A stretch of 64,000 nucleotides of DNA from NCBI GenBank assembly GCA_022885665.1, contig JAGQDJ010000020.1:496001-560000 (forward strand), written 5' to 3'. The position numbers and the translations under genes were made by a program. Shown here one piece after another: positions 1 through 10,687 of the stretch; within the stretch, counting starts at the first letter, position 1; each line of letters starts with the position of its first letter. Source of the DNA: Triops longicaudatus (Eukaryota > Arthropoda > Branchiopoda > Notostraca > Triopsidae). The notes under the pieces were generated by a model that ran no database searches, was not told where the DNA came from, and saw nothing but the letters and a program-made list of their open reading frames with translations.

Positions 1-130
1 TACGCTTTTCACTACGTAGAAGAGTTCAGATACTAAAAATTTCGACACATGAACTACTTGGGAAATAGAAGTAAATAAAACCAAGTGATTTGTCGCGAAA
101 TTGGTGTATTCAGCGCACTCAGCAGGGCAT

Positions 131-1017
131 TTAGAACTTGGTAAACGCCTTCTTAGCTCCAGTGGCTTTGGTAACTTTCAATACATTGAAACGGACAGTC
201 TTGGAAAGTGGACGACACTCACCAACCGTTACAACATCTCCAAGAGCCACGTCCCTTTGGTAAAACACATGCAGTTTAGTTAGCGTCATGTAGGGATTTT
301 ACGAAAATTAAGCTTACCTGAAGCAGGGAGAAAGGTGGACCGACATGTTCCTGTGTCGCTTTTCAAAACGGTTATATTTTCTGACGTAGTGCAAGTAGTC
401 TCGTCGAATAACGATGGTACGTTGCATCTTCATCTTCTGGACTACGCCAGTCAGGATACGACCACGAATGGAGACATCGCCAGTGAAGGGGCACTTCTTG
501 TCAATGTAGTTTCCATCGATAGCCTATTTAATAGTAAAGACATTATCAAATAATCCTTGCAACGTACATCGGCCTTAACATTGAACGTTTTAAGATTAAT
601 AGAACTTGTTCCAATACCTCACGTGGGGTTTTGAATCCCAAGCCAACACTGCGGTAATAACGCAATGGCTTCCTGCTCTTGACACCCTTCTTGCGGTTCA
701 AGAAAACAGTGGGCTGTTTCTGGAAGGCCTTCTCTGTCTGTGGAGAGAATAGAACACTTGCGTTAGTGTGTACGGTTAATAATGAACACACTACTATGTT
801 CCATGCTCAATAATAACAATGCATGCGGCATGGTGTGGGCAATCCCTCCTTTACTAATTTTTTTATGTTACTCCCTAATACCAAACGTCCACTAACAATG
901 AATAAACACTTAGGCGACACTGAAACAAAACTGAATTCAACTTTGTTGCAACCCCAATTCAAGAAAATTTAGCGACAAAATTGGGAATATTAGATGGAGG
1001 TTTACCTGGTCTGCCAT
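131..1017 (-). CDS. RPS11: 40S ribosomal protein S11 (uS17), four exons
   Basis: Small-subunit ribosomal protein of the uS17 family, a cytosolic 18S rRNA-binding component. Coding exons on the minus strand are 1006-1017 (MADQ), 618-737, 318-523 and 131-254, joined by GT/AG introns in phases 0, 0 and 2. Together they give 153 residues, close to the 158 of human RPS11. Diagnostic stretches are GLGFKTPRE (exon 2), YIDKKCPFTGDVSIRGRI, then RTIVIRRDYLHYVRKYNRFE and the MSVHLSPCF exon end (exon 3), and VGECRPLSKTVRFNVLKV (exon 4). The first exon holds only four codons, which is common for ribosomal protein genes. A pyrimidine-rich leader lies just upstream. The gene is head to head with the tyrosine phosphatase at 1406. 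I see no break; it looks functional. Confidence 0.96.
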
Positions 1018-1035
1018 GGTTTACACTGAAAAGCA

Positions 1036-1050
1036 CGGAAAAGAGAAGGA
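1036..1050 (-). promoter_or_regulatory. 5' TOP-like pyrimidine tract of RPS11
   Basis: On the minus strand, 19-33 bases before the RPS11 ATG, the sequence reads TCCTTCTCTTTTCCG, an almost pure pyrimidine run. Ribosomal protein mRNAs of animals usually start at a C inside such a tract (5' TOP), which links translation to growth signalling. The transcription start is inferred, not shown. Confidence 0.6.
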
Positions 1051-1405
1051 CTACCAAATGAGTGTTGGGTAGTCTGCGCTTTAGTCAGCACTCTAGGGAC
1101 GGTTTGAAATACTTTCCCGCCATTATCGGGAGAGAGACGTCGTTTAACGCGCGCTTCATCATGCCGAAGGCTTCATTAGTCTATGTCCAGTTAATGTTGA
1201 AATCTCAAATATTTAATTCATTACTTTGCTATAAGTCAATAGTCAGTTTTCTCAGTGGAGAAGTTGTTTGAATTCTTCCTATTTTTCTTGGCGCCATAGC
1301 TCACTAGCCACACCTCCATGTTATGTTGACGGGACGTTTTGACACAAGTCCGTTACATTGCCATTAGGTCTCCTTTGGAATAAAGGAACCGTGATAATAA
1401 TTATT
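1051..1405. promoter_or_regulatory. Shared divergent promoter region RPS11 / LMW-PTP
   Basis: About 355 bp separate the inferred RPS11 leader (minus) from the phosphatase ATG (plus). No TATA box is obvious at a suitable distance on either side. The short head-to-head spacing between a ribosomal protein gene and a broadly expressed enzyme suggests one bidirectional promoter. This is inferred from layout only. Confidence 0.45.
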
Positions 1406-2095
1406 ATGGCAAACCCTAAGAAATCGGTTCTTTTTATCTGCTTAGGTAAGTCACCATTTTTTTCGAATTATCCATAAATCTCTGAATTTGTTAACGCATT
1501 TTAATATACTTATACATAGCGCGAAGTGATTATTTTAATTTCGTTTTGCAGGGAACATTTGCCGGTCACCTATTGCCGAAGCCGTCTTTGTACAACTAGT
1601 AAAAGAACGCGGATTGGAAGATAAATGGGAAATTGACAGTGCAGCTATTGGCCCTTGGCATGTGGGTAAAGGACCCGACCGCCGTGCTGTATCTACTTTA
1701 GCGAAATATAACATTGTTACCCCGCACAGAGCTCGTCAAGTAACTTTAACTTCTATATGAATCACCAACACTTTGAATTTTTACACTTCGTAGTTAAAAT
1801 CGCCCGATTTTAACAAGTATGACTACATTTTTGGTATGGATGACGAAAACATGAGCGATTTGGAACATATGTCGCCTCCTAACTCGAAAGCCACGCTGGA
1901 ATTATTGGGAAGCTATGATCCTAAAGGCGAGCTCATCATTCGAGACCCTTACTATGTAAATATTTCCCAAAAATCTAACTTCACAGTTTTGGCTAATTTG
2001 TATTATTTTCTTAGGATAACGGCGCCGAAGGTTTCGAAAAATGCTACCAACAGTGCCTGCGCTGCTGCAAAGCATTTTTGGACAAACACTGTTAA
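1406..2095 (+). CDS. ACP1: Low molecular weight protein tyrosine phosphatase, four exons
   Basis: Cytosolic class II (LMW) protein tyrosine phosphatase that hydrolyses phosphotyrosine through a cysteinyl-phosphate intermediate. Exons are 1406-1445, 1552-1739, 1794-1955 and 2015-2095 (introns 54-106 bp, phases 1, 0 and 0), giving 156 residues, the usual family length. The P-loop C-x5-R-S (CLGNICRSP) begins at residue 12 and is split by intron 1 in the Gly codon after CL. The catalytic acid loop RDPYY lies at the exon 3 end, around residue 126. The C-terminus (residues 131 on) has clustered Cys (CYQQCLRCC) as in ACP1 proteins. All catalytic residues are present. A poly(A) signal AATAAA occurs near 2218. 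The gene shares a short divergent promoter region with RPS11. Confidence 0.96.
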
Positions 2096-2632
2096 CATAC
2101 TGCCATTAAAAGTTTTGTAACTTTAATCTGTGCTTTAATTTAACTATATAATCTGTTTTTCGACACTCCATCGTTGCAGAAAATTCAGTACATGGAAAGC
2201 TATGGTTTTGTTACTATAAATAAAGTTTGCGTGATTTCTTTCGAAACGCTCATTTCCTGACAGGATGTTATTTCCTACTTTGTGTTACCTTCGTGACATT
2301 AAGAGGGATAAGATATATACTTTCCGTGGGCCGAATGCAATAAACAAGACCTTTGCATATTTTTTCTTTCATTACGGATGCATACTATTCCTAAGAAAAC
2401 TGTCAAAATTGAAACTGCACTCAATACTAATTGCCTTTCTTAACAATGAAAGAAATATTTGAAAAAGTTACTTGCGACAAGGAAAAATACCGGTTGTCAA
2501 TTTAATTCATTATAATATTGGGTCTCTTTAAATTACAATTTCTAGATTATTCATTGACTGTATCTGAAAACGCAAAAAAAAACAGGTAATTTGGCAACAA
2601 ATCAAACAATACTGTACGTAACCAACGGGAGT

Positions 2633-3534
2633 TTAGTCTTCTTTACAAAATTGTTTAACAACCATTTCCATTAACTCCAAAACCTTATCTTTTCTTGCGT
2701 CTTCGCGTATTTGGCGCTCTTCTTGCTTTCGCTGCCATTCTTCTTGCTTCTGGCGCCATTCTTCCTCTTTCTCTGCTCGTTCTTTCAGAAAACTCAGCAT
2801 CTGCTTTTGATACTCAACTAGCTCCGCATCTCGTTCGCTGTAATCCTTTATCAGCGAATCGAGTGTTGACTTCGCATCATCCACATTTTCAGGTTTCTTG
2901 CGTTTTTTCGGAGGAGATACTGGGAGCTCAGGTGAAGGTACAGCTGAATAATTGACTTCTCCTAAAACAGAAGAAAATTAGTAATTTTTCTTACGTTTTA
3001 CTTAGCTATTTTTTTTTAATTCTGAAGTACTTGTTAACGCGAGAACAGATGTTATTTAACAGAATTGTTTTTTACGTATTTGTTTATTATTGCTATTATT
3101 ATTGTTAGAGCACGGCACAATTTACCTTCTGAATCAGTCTGTATATGCGACGGCGCTTCTTCTTTCACGTTTTCCTCGTAATCAACGATGGAGTCAAGAA
3201 CTTCAATGGAATCTACGACCGGTGCCTGGCTTAATATTCGATCCAAGTCGTCAAAATGTGTAAAATCTTCAGCATCAAAGTCTTCAAGGCCCTTCTTAGA
3301 CATGTTCCTTACGCATTCGCGGTACCTCTTTTTTAGCGCATTAATTTTTTCTTTGATTTGAGCAGCAGTTCGGGAGTAGTCCCACTCCAGCATTCTTTGT
3401 TCCATTTTGACATAAAAGCGATGCTTTCTTTTCAAACTGTGAAACATTGCTAGCATGTTGGGCTCGCCCCATAATTGAACCAAAAGCCGGGTTTCGTCCA
3501 TTCCCCACGACCGGCCTCTTCGCCTTTTATCCAT
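2633..3534 (-). CDS. Myb/SANT-like (trihelix) DNA-binding domain protein, two exons
   Basis: Predicted nuclear DNA-binding protein of 245 residues. Exons are 3126-3534 and 2633-2961, with a 164-bp phase-1 intron. Residues about 8-95 form a trihelix/Myb-SANT-like domain with W10, W22 and W51 spacing and the typical end 'AAQIKEKINALKKRYRE'. An acidic stretch follows, then a basic nuclear localisation-type motif PPKKRKKP (about residue 156). The C-terminus is a highly charged helix (about 185-235, rich in EEEWRQKQ repeats), probably a dimerising coiled coil. This layout matches the many invertebrate ZSCAN29/MSANTD-like proteins, some derived from PIF/Harbinger transposon accessory proteins. No transposase partner is visible here, so I cannot tell host gene from transposon relic. 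The targets are unknown. Confidence 0.8.
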
Positions 3535-5037
3535 GGCAAATACAAAAACTATGGAAAGATAAAGTAGTTTAATAAAATTCGTATGTTAAAAAGTATATAA
3601 ATGTATATTAAAAATTAATAATAAAAAAAAACGTTTGTATGGTTCCTAAGTTACCCCACTAGTTGGTCAAATAATTTTACCTATAGTGGGTAATTGCGTG
3701 GTCAAAACTTAACCTGGGGCAAAAGTATATTTTAAAACAGATAACAATTACGTAATGATTTACACGTGAGAATGAGAAAATAACTGATCGTCCTGTTTAA
3801 AGTCTAGAAAACAGTTAGCACGAATGCATTACACTGCGCAAAAAGGTTCCTTTTTACGCAGTTTTCCGTCAGCGGTCTCGCCTTTCGCGTTTCACTTTGC
3901 CCTCCAGGACGCCTAACTTCCCGCGTACAGCGAAACCGCACTTTTACCCACGGTTGATGAGACCAATCTGGGATAAATACGTATAGTTCAAGCTGAATAA
4001 GGATTTGTCATGGTACTTACGTAAATGGCCTTGCTTGCTGATTTCAGAAACGCCCCAGGGATTGCAGTTTATTCCATTAAATTGCAAAAACCAGCCAACT
4101 GACGGTTATTGCAAGACCATGCCCATGCAAACACGCCTGTGTTTTCATTGTCAGGTCTATTGACCATGGTTCACTATCCAGGGTTGCCAATCCTAGGTTT
4201 CACGAACCACGTTCTCACGTGATATGCGCATAGGACTCAAGACTGGTATTAGGAATGAATTCAGGTGACTGAACATTAAAAGTTTAATACGCGCTGTGTT
4301 TCTACGATAAAGATAATGAGTTGCCTGGACGCTGAGGTGTTAGCGAAACTTATACGGTCGAAGTGTGCAATTGTAAATGCCAGGTTCTGTATTTCGATTG
4401 TGTAAGGTAGGAAATAAATTGTAGGTTAAAAATATATGTTATTTCGCAATTAAAAATATTTTTCGAAGACTATTTACATGAAGAAGTATCAGGTTATTTT
4501 GCCGTCATGCCAGGAGTCGTCCCTTACAAGTAATGGCTGCATAGGCTTCCCTGTACCTGAAATGAACCTTTTATGACACTGAACGCTTTCGTACTTGGGT
4601 AAGTATGATACCACTAATGTTCATTTTCCATTACCCGAAAGTCTGTTGTGGTATCGTATGTGAATATTTTTCTGTATTGTACACTAAAGGCTCAAGACAA
4701 CAATTGTATGTGATAGCAAAGTGACTATACTCTGATTGACTCGAGGAATAAATGCACAAACACTGAAAGCTTAGTCGAACATATTGATTAAGCATAGTTA
4801 GCTTAGTACACTGAATTAGCGTACAGTAGAACGAAACCCTAAGTTCGTCTATGCATCGTCATAAAACTAGTAATAGAATTAACATAAAAGTCTCAGTTAG
4901 GCCCACAATGTGGTTATCGCGCATTTTCAAGCTTTGTGCTATAGTCCATTTTGTAAAGAACACGAACAATTTGATATTATTACTTAGGTGGTAGCTTTTC
5001 AATATTTCTTCGGAAACTTGATATTTCGTTGCTGGGT
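3535..5037. other. Intergenic region, no gene seen
   Basis: About 1.5 kb between the Myb/SANT gene and the 3' end of the first cysteine-rich gene. It contains the upstream region of the Myb/SANT gene and AT-rich sequence. I find no long coding frame, tRNA or recognisable repeat. Confidence 0.5.
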
Positions 5038-5798
5038 TTAAGGGGGTAAGATCAAACATGTAACGCGACGGAAGCTTGTTCCGCTTAATGGAAGTGAGCC
5101 ACAATCACCGAGCGTTCCATTGCAAATTCTACATCCACCCAAAATTCCAACATTTATTGCACAGGGGTAAGGATTACTACATAAACCAGGGCAAAGGTCA
5201 GGTTTATTTGAGGCATTTCCAGGTGGCCATCTACTATCTCCGCCGCAAATGCATTCCATTAAACCAGTATTTTCCCCTACAATTTTAGTTGGTTTAAACT
5301 AAGAGAGTTACAATAATTATGGGTAGCTTTTAAATATTACCATATGCCATCATTGTATTGCCCATTTTCTGACATCTTGCTTGAGACTGTCCAAGATTTA
5401 TACCGCATAAATCGCCAACGTGACTTGTCCGAATGTTTTGCGTGAAGCAGTAAGTAGTTTGGAAGTTGTACGCATAAGATTGGCAGGCTTGAAACGGAGT
5501 ACGGGCACAAAGTGATGCACACTGTACAGCTGATAGGCCTACTGCAGTCGGTTTACTCGAAAGATATGTGCCTTTAAAACGTCCTATCAACGGGTATATT
5601 CCTGGACGGGTCCCGTTACCTTTTACGCATTTGAAAGGCAAAATGCTCATCGACAGCGATTCCGACATCGAAACTTACATTTGGAAAAGTAAAACACTTA
5701 TTAACGTTTTTTTTAAATAATGAAAGAATGCTATACGTACCGAAGTGTAGGACATGAAATACTAATTGTATTGTTAGCTTGAAAATCTCGAGTAACAT
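5038..5798 (-). CDS. Secreted cysteine-rich protein (PAN/apple-like plus Cys-rich tail), copy 1
   Basis: Three exons on the minus strand: 5741-5798, 5341-5673 and 5038-5276, with introns of 67 and 64 bp, both phase 1, giving 209 residues. Exon 1 begins at ATG 5798 and encodes a hydrophobic leader (MLLEIFKLTIQLVFHVLHF), taken as a signal peptide. Exon 2 carries a PAN/apple-like domain with a QCASLCARTPFQACQSYAYN core and CFTQNIR, LCGINLGQSQARCQ. Exon 3 has a second Cys-rich module (ECICGGDS, CPGLC, YPC, CRICNGT) that recalls WSC or CCP-like modules but is not clearly either. The exon 1 start was chosen because its donor phase fits exon 2, and because copy 2 has an equivalent hydrophobic first exon. 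Role unknown; probably extracellular carbohydrate or protein binding. Confidence 0.72.
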
Positions 5799-7406
5799 AT
5801 CTGCTGGAATCAAAGCTATCTTGCTTACTGCACTGGAGTTTATTTTCACTGTGTGAGCCGAGGAGTAAATGCGCTAGTACTAGGCTAGCGACATATATAA
5901 GAATGACAATACTGTGGAAGTGACTATACAAGAAACCTGTTTAACCATTGTCCCATGGTTAAGTGCGTGAGTCGAGACTTGCACACGCCTGTTTCCTGAA
6001 GGCCGTACCACTATAATTGCTCGCTTGGTAGCAGGAATGAATTGATAAAGTGCCGAAGTTAGTCGAATAATACACGGAAAGAGTTTTGTCGCTAAAATCG
6101 TGTAATGTTTGATTTTTTTTTTCATACAGGGCTTAACTTTGTCAAGTGATTGAAAGTTGAATCAGTAAACAATAACAGCTTTCTTTTTCGGCAATTATTT
6201 TGGTAAAGTATTTTTTTAAGTTTTGGAACAATTGTTTAATTAGAAGTGGAAGCCACGTTTAGTATTGTAACTTCTGTGCTACAGTGGTACTGTCAACCAG
6301 GATTACTTTGATAGAAAAGCGACTATTTTTGTTTTTTCTTGTATAACTCAGTTAATTTTTGGTTAAATTCAACAAAGTTTTGTTTTGATTAAGATATCTG
6401 TGGTAAGTTTGGTATCTTTCTGGAAGTAAAGGAAACCCTAACTATCAAATTTGTCTTTTGGTAGTTAAATTCAAAGCTACTGAAAAAAATAATCATAAAA
6501 AAATAAATAAAGAAAAATACTTCAAAGAAATTATGAAAGGATAATACATTCAAAGTTTAAAAAACTATATAAATGTATCATTAATATGTACAAAAATTAG
6601 TTCAAAGCTTAAAAAATGACACAAAATTAACCTAACTCATACTGAAGAATTATTTCGCGTATATGAGCAATTATTGCAAAATTGTAGTGAATCTTGATAA
6701 ATTGGAACTCTGCACCAATAACGCAGTAACGGGTTTGATAGTTTTATATCCTATATTTAAAGGTTTGGATATTAAAGTTCTACAGTTTGAATTATTATCC
6801 TTTTGTATTTCTATAGGCTTTTGCAAAGGCATTTTGGTTGAAAAGTTTTGAACCGTGTCTTTGTGATACAAAACAACCGCGAAAAGGGGTGGCAATTAAG
6901 CAAACTATTTGCAAGCTTCCGAACGTAGTGCAAAAAAATGCAGCACGTTGTTTTGCATATACAGCTATCGCGGTCGGAACCCTGTCCTGTTGGGGATCTT
7001 ACCGTGTCCAGTCGGTTCAACCGTGTCATGTCCGTGAGACATTAGCGACAACCGTTTAGCATTTAATGTAGCCGATTTATGATAGTCAATACAGGAGCCG
7101 ATATTTGACCTGTGGGCCTAGTGGTTTGTGGGCTACTGGCGTTACATATATTGCATAAAAAAAGATACTATGAAACGGCTATAAATCGTGACGTTAGAAA
7201 TAAAAAGAGCTATGTTACTATTCGTTGATGTCTTACAAGTTGCATGTATTAAATAGTTTTGATTCCAAGGGCAAATTCTCTGGTGGTTTGGAAGTGCAAA
7301 AAGAAAAGATTATTTTATACTTTAGTGGACGGATAAGTGCAATTCTAACACGCTGTCGATTCAACTGAAGGGTCACTGTTGACTGAGTGAAAGTGACCAC
7401 CAAATA
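5799..7406. other. Spacer between tandem paralogs
   Basis: About 1.6 kb holding the upstream region of copy 1 and the 3' side of copy 2. It is AT-rich, particularly 6180-6660. A hydrophobic frame at 5829-5931 could look like an alternative leader but has no ATG. No other gene is supported. Confidence 0.45.
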
Positions 7407-8173
7407 TCACAAAGGTAAAGTCATGCATATTATGCGACTAACTGCACTTCCCTTAGGCGGAACTCCATTACAAGCGCTTATAGTTCCATTACATACTCTG
7501 CACCTGCCATCCGGGTAAAGGTCTAGTCCGCAAGGGTACGAATTTTTACACGCTCCTGGACAAGCGTCTGTCTTATACGAAAAATCTGCAACGTCCAGCC
7601 AGCTATTGCTGTCACCTCCACATATACATTCCACCATTCGAGACTTCGTTCCTATGCGTCGACCAAATTAAACTTTTGAATTATGTAAATTAGTTTCATT
7701 GCTTCTTATTACCGCCATATGCAATCATTGTGTTGCCAAATTGCTGACACCTTTTTTGAGACTGGTCAATATTGATTCCGCAGAGATATCCGCTATAGTC
7801 TGCTCGGATATTCTTAGTGAAGCAGTGCATAGTTACCGGGTTATACGAGTAAGATTGGCATGCTTCCAAAGGACTACGTGCACAAAATGCTGCGCATTGT
7901 ATTGCAGATACACCTATCAAGGTTGGAACCTTCGTTGGTTGCAAAACTCCGAACGATTGAATCATAGGAAGGAGTCCTGTTGTAGGATTAGTTCCGAAGT
8001 TTCTGGAGCATTTAAATGCTACGAAACTTGCAGACGCCGTGCATGCCACGAATACTTTAGTTTCAAAGGTACGATAATAGTTGTAAAAAGAGATAAAAAT
8101 TTCGTGTATTATGTTATTAATTTTCGTGTATTATGTATTATAGATACTTACGAATCGAAAGAAGATAAGACAT
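7407..8173 (-). CDS. Secreted cysteine-rich protein (PAN/apple-like plus Cys-rich tail), copy 2
   Basis: Tandem paralog of the gene at 5038-5798. Exons are 8152-8173 (7 codons plus one base), 7713-8054 and 7407-7651, giving 202 residues; introns are 97 and 61 bp, both phase 1 as in copy 1. Exons 1-2 together make a signal peptide (MSYLLSILFVACTASAS). Exon 2 has the PAN-like core IQCAAFCARSPLEACQSYSYN and then CFTKNIR, LCGINIDQSQKRCQ, GNTMIAYG. Exon 3 has ECICGGDS, CPGAC, YPC and CRVCNGT. The exon 2 distance to the first conserved FKC is identical in both copies (15 codons), supporting the start assignment. No transmembrane segment follows, so a secreted product is expected. Function not recognised. 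Confidence 0.78.
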
Positions 8174-8293
8174 TGCACGACCAGCAGAATGAAAAGTCAA
8201 TAGGATGTCTTTCTAGGACAGTGATCTTTGCAGTAGTATTCAGTGACCGACTTGTCACTGGACTGACCTAACGAATAATAAATGACAAGGTGT

Positions 8294-8407
8294 TAACTAG
8301 TGGAAGTATCATCGCGCTTGCTCTGTCGGTAAGGTTCACAGCAGAATGACCCATATGCGAAACCGACTTGTGTAGAAAAAATAAAAACCAAAGCAGATTC
8401 CATTAGC
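8294..8407. repeat. Local direct repeat, copy 1
   Basis: Starts TAACTAGTGGAAGTATCATC and ends GCAGATTCCATTAGC. It is repeated at 8423-8544 with a few substitutions and a small insertion. It lies just upstream of copy 2 of the cysteine-rich gene. Confidence 0.85.
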
Positions 8408-8422
8408 GTGGTGACAGTATAT

Positions 8423-8544
8423 TAACTAGTGGAAGTATCATCGCGCCTGCTCGGTCGGTAAAGCTTGCAGCAGAATGACACGTGACCCATATGGGAAAAC
8501 GACTTATGTAGAAAAAATAGAAAATAAAGCAGATTCCATTAGCT
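8423..8544. repeat. Local direct repeat, copy 2
   Basis: Second copy of the 114-bp unit at 8294-8407, 16 bp after it. It carries about 8 extra bases (ACACGTG region). A simple tandem duplication is the likely origin. Confidence 0.85.
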
Positions 8545-8642
8545 TAAGTTAGCTATTCACCTGTTGTCCAGATTCTGTTGGTTTTTTGCTCCTTTTGGGT
8601 TGTTTCACTCAGGTTAGGTCTGCTACCGTTGATATTAATCCA

Positions 8643-9565
8643 CTAAAATAACGGAACTAATATCCGGAGCATTTTTAAACGTATAATAAAATATACTTTA
8701 TTCGTGCATGTTCCCTTGAAGTCAGCAAAATACCTTTCATGTAAACGAGGTCGCAAAACACGTTTCAGCTTCTGACTCATGGCCATGAGCACCGTTCCTC
8801 CTCCAAAATACGGTCTTGTTTCCGATTGCATTATAGGTACGACGTCTTTTCGGACTAACAAGGCTACCAATCCGGTTGGGTAGCCAAAAAACTTACAACA
8901 CGACACGCCCACAAAATCGGGCTGGTACAAACTCAAGTCTAAATTCTACGTGGCTACACACGAAGCTACATCTAAGTAAACGAGCCACCGGGAACGCTTT
9001 CCTGGGCTGGGATGAGGAATTTCGTTGTCTTTTTCCGTTAAGGTAATGGCGTAAGAAGATAAAATTTGGTCTACGGCACCTTATTGCGCTAAATCGATCC
9101 ACTGTAATGGATACTGCGTTCCTCAAAAGGTTCATTGCGCGTGAAATGCGAATAAACTGTAAAAGTCGGTTAAGGAAACGGTTTCTTCGCTGATGTTATT
9201 ACTTGTGGCAGTAAAGGCTTCAACAGCGCTAGATGAGGGTAGATTATAGATTTGGGCGTTTTTCTGGTGGGCGTAACCCCGCATGCCCATAACGGAGGTG
9301 TAACTTTCTTGAAAGTAATCAAAAGAGCTGCTGGCTGTGAATGAAAAGTGCTCAGCGACCAATTAGCAGGCGGGGGTGGTACCCGGTGTAAGTACGACTT
9401 CATAATAATGCTGGGATGCATTGAAGTGACGCAGGACGGATAAGCGAACGCCGTCAATCAAATCTGACGTTAAGCAACTATTGGGACGCGCACAGTGAAG
9501 GTTTTCGCGTAAATTTGTTTGGAGATCAGAGGCAATGGTTTGAACTAGCTGGTGTTACGCAGCTA
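8643..9565 (-). pseudogene. MOCOS: Decayed molybdenum cofactor sulfurase (aminotransferase-V domain)
   Basis: Intact MOCOS is a PLP-dependent enzyme that adds the terminal sulfur to the Mo cofactor of xanthine and aldehyde oxidases. Here one minus-strand frame matches much of its N-terminal NifS-like domain: HQLVQTIASDLQTNL, DLIDGVRLSVLRHFNAS, LVAEHFS, YTSVMGMRGY, GTQYPLQWIDL, RWLVYLDVAS, LDLSLYQPDF, CCKFFGYPTGLVALLV (with the PLP lysine), RPYFGGGTVLM, LHERYF. The frame is interrupted by about six stops of all three kinds (near 9559, 9364, 9133, 9124, a TAA near 9085, and a TAG near 8946) yet shows no obvious frameshift. No introns are visible and the C-terminal MOSC part is missing. I call it a pseudogene, perhaps retro-derived; a functional copy presumably exists elsewhere. 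Confidence 0.82.
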
Positions 9566-10222
9566 GTGCGAAAATTTCGCGTCGTCTGAAAATTCGGAGT
9601 ATCTGATTACCTTAGACAGCTGTAGAGGGGTATAAAGCTGCACCAGCATGGTCGAAATATACTTAATCTTAAGAACATATATAAATTGAAATATTAAATA
9701 TTTAAAAATATGGTAATGACATTTGTGAAGTACCGTTTAAGTTGGAGAATTATTTTTGGATTAGCTTCCACTGCTTTTCTCCGAATATTTGGGCTTCCAT
9801 GACTAGTTTTTCGAGGACGGAACTTTTTTTAACGCCAGCTACGTAGACTCGATGGCGATATTAGATGATGATGATGTACTGAACGTATATTGTTCAGTGC
9901 GTGTTCTTTCTTGGAGATTACATTTAAGTTCCTTTCAGTATTGTAAAATATAATCCGATTAACTATTACAAAATGTTAGTTATTTTTTAAACGGCTTTAA
10001 ACGTGAATTTGACTTACGGATTTTTTTTTTAAGTTGCAACTGTGCCATCTAACGGGCACATTATTACGGAAAATATTCCCACTTGCTCAGTAGTTGGGAA
10101 GGTGATCGACAGATGGCGTGGGAGATTATTAACACCGCGTCATTTCCCGCGCTCACTTTGTTGATTGGTTTCAGTTTGTGTGCTGCTGCAGCTTACAAAA
10201 CGGAGTTATTGTGTTACCCGTC

Positions 10223-10687
10223 ATGGAAAGGCAAGTTTGTGAAATGAAGCGCAGAAATCAGTTCAACCAGATCGAAGAAATCGAGAGGACTACAGTTCAC
10301 AACTACAAACCGCCAAGTAGTTGCAAATATCCGTTCGGATACTTAAATCCTTACCTTGTTTAATTTGCGCGCGTCCTCTAACAATGTGTTTTCCGTTCTA
10401 GGATGGTAGTTGCCTTAAACGACATGAGCTAATTTTATCTATATCTTACCGAAATTTGTTTGTACAAACCGTTTGGCTTGTTTTCCCGAAGGTCTGGTTG
10501 CGACTGGTCAAGCAAGACATCTTTTACAAGTGACCCAGAACCCGGGTGAAGGCAAATACCGTAAGTTTTTGAATTTATTGATCATTTTTTAAAAGCAATG
10601 GCCTCTGACCCACGTTATGCATCTCAGTTCCTTCTCTCCATAGCTGGTATCCCAAACTCCATTAGTTTATTTCCAATTTTAGCGTAA
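10223..10687 (+). CDS. Possible small spliced gene, about 55 residues
   Basis: A frame starts at ATG 10223 and is hydrophilic (MERQVCEMKRRNQ, later VHNYKPP). A weak donor at 10317 leaves one base. The segment 10492-10560 has a good acceptor side, an open frame (LVATGQARHLLQVTQNPGEG, then KY) and a strong GTAAGT donor, in a compatible phase. A third exon at 10683 would add one residue and stop. Phases agree throughout, but the first donor (GTAGTT) is poor and I do not recognise the protein. It may instead be part of another gene or chance. RNA evidence would settle it. Confidence 0.3.

Noticed and set aside
335..553. Plus-strand 72-codon frame
   Set aside because: It is the antisense shadow of RPS11 exon 3; the minus frame has the conserved ribosomal protein sequence and splice sites.
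2695..2955. Plus-strand frame rich in Leu/Ala
   Set aside because: Shadow of the coiled-coil exon of the Myb/SANT-like gene on the minus strand.
7699..8271. 190-codon plus-strand frame
   Set aside because: Antisense to the second cysteine-rich paralog, whose minus-strand exons have conserved cysteines, signal peptide and matching intron phases.
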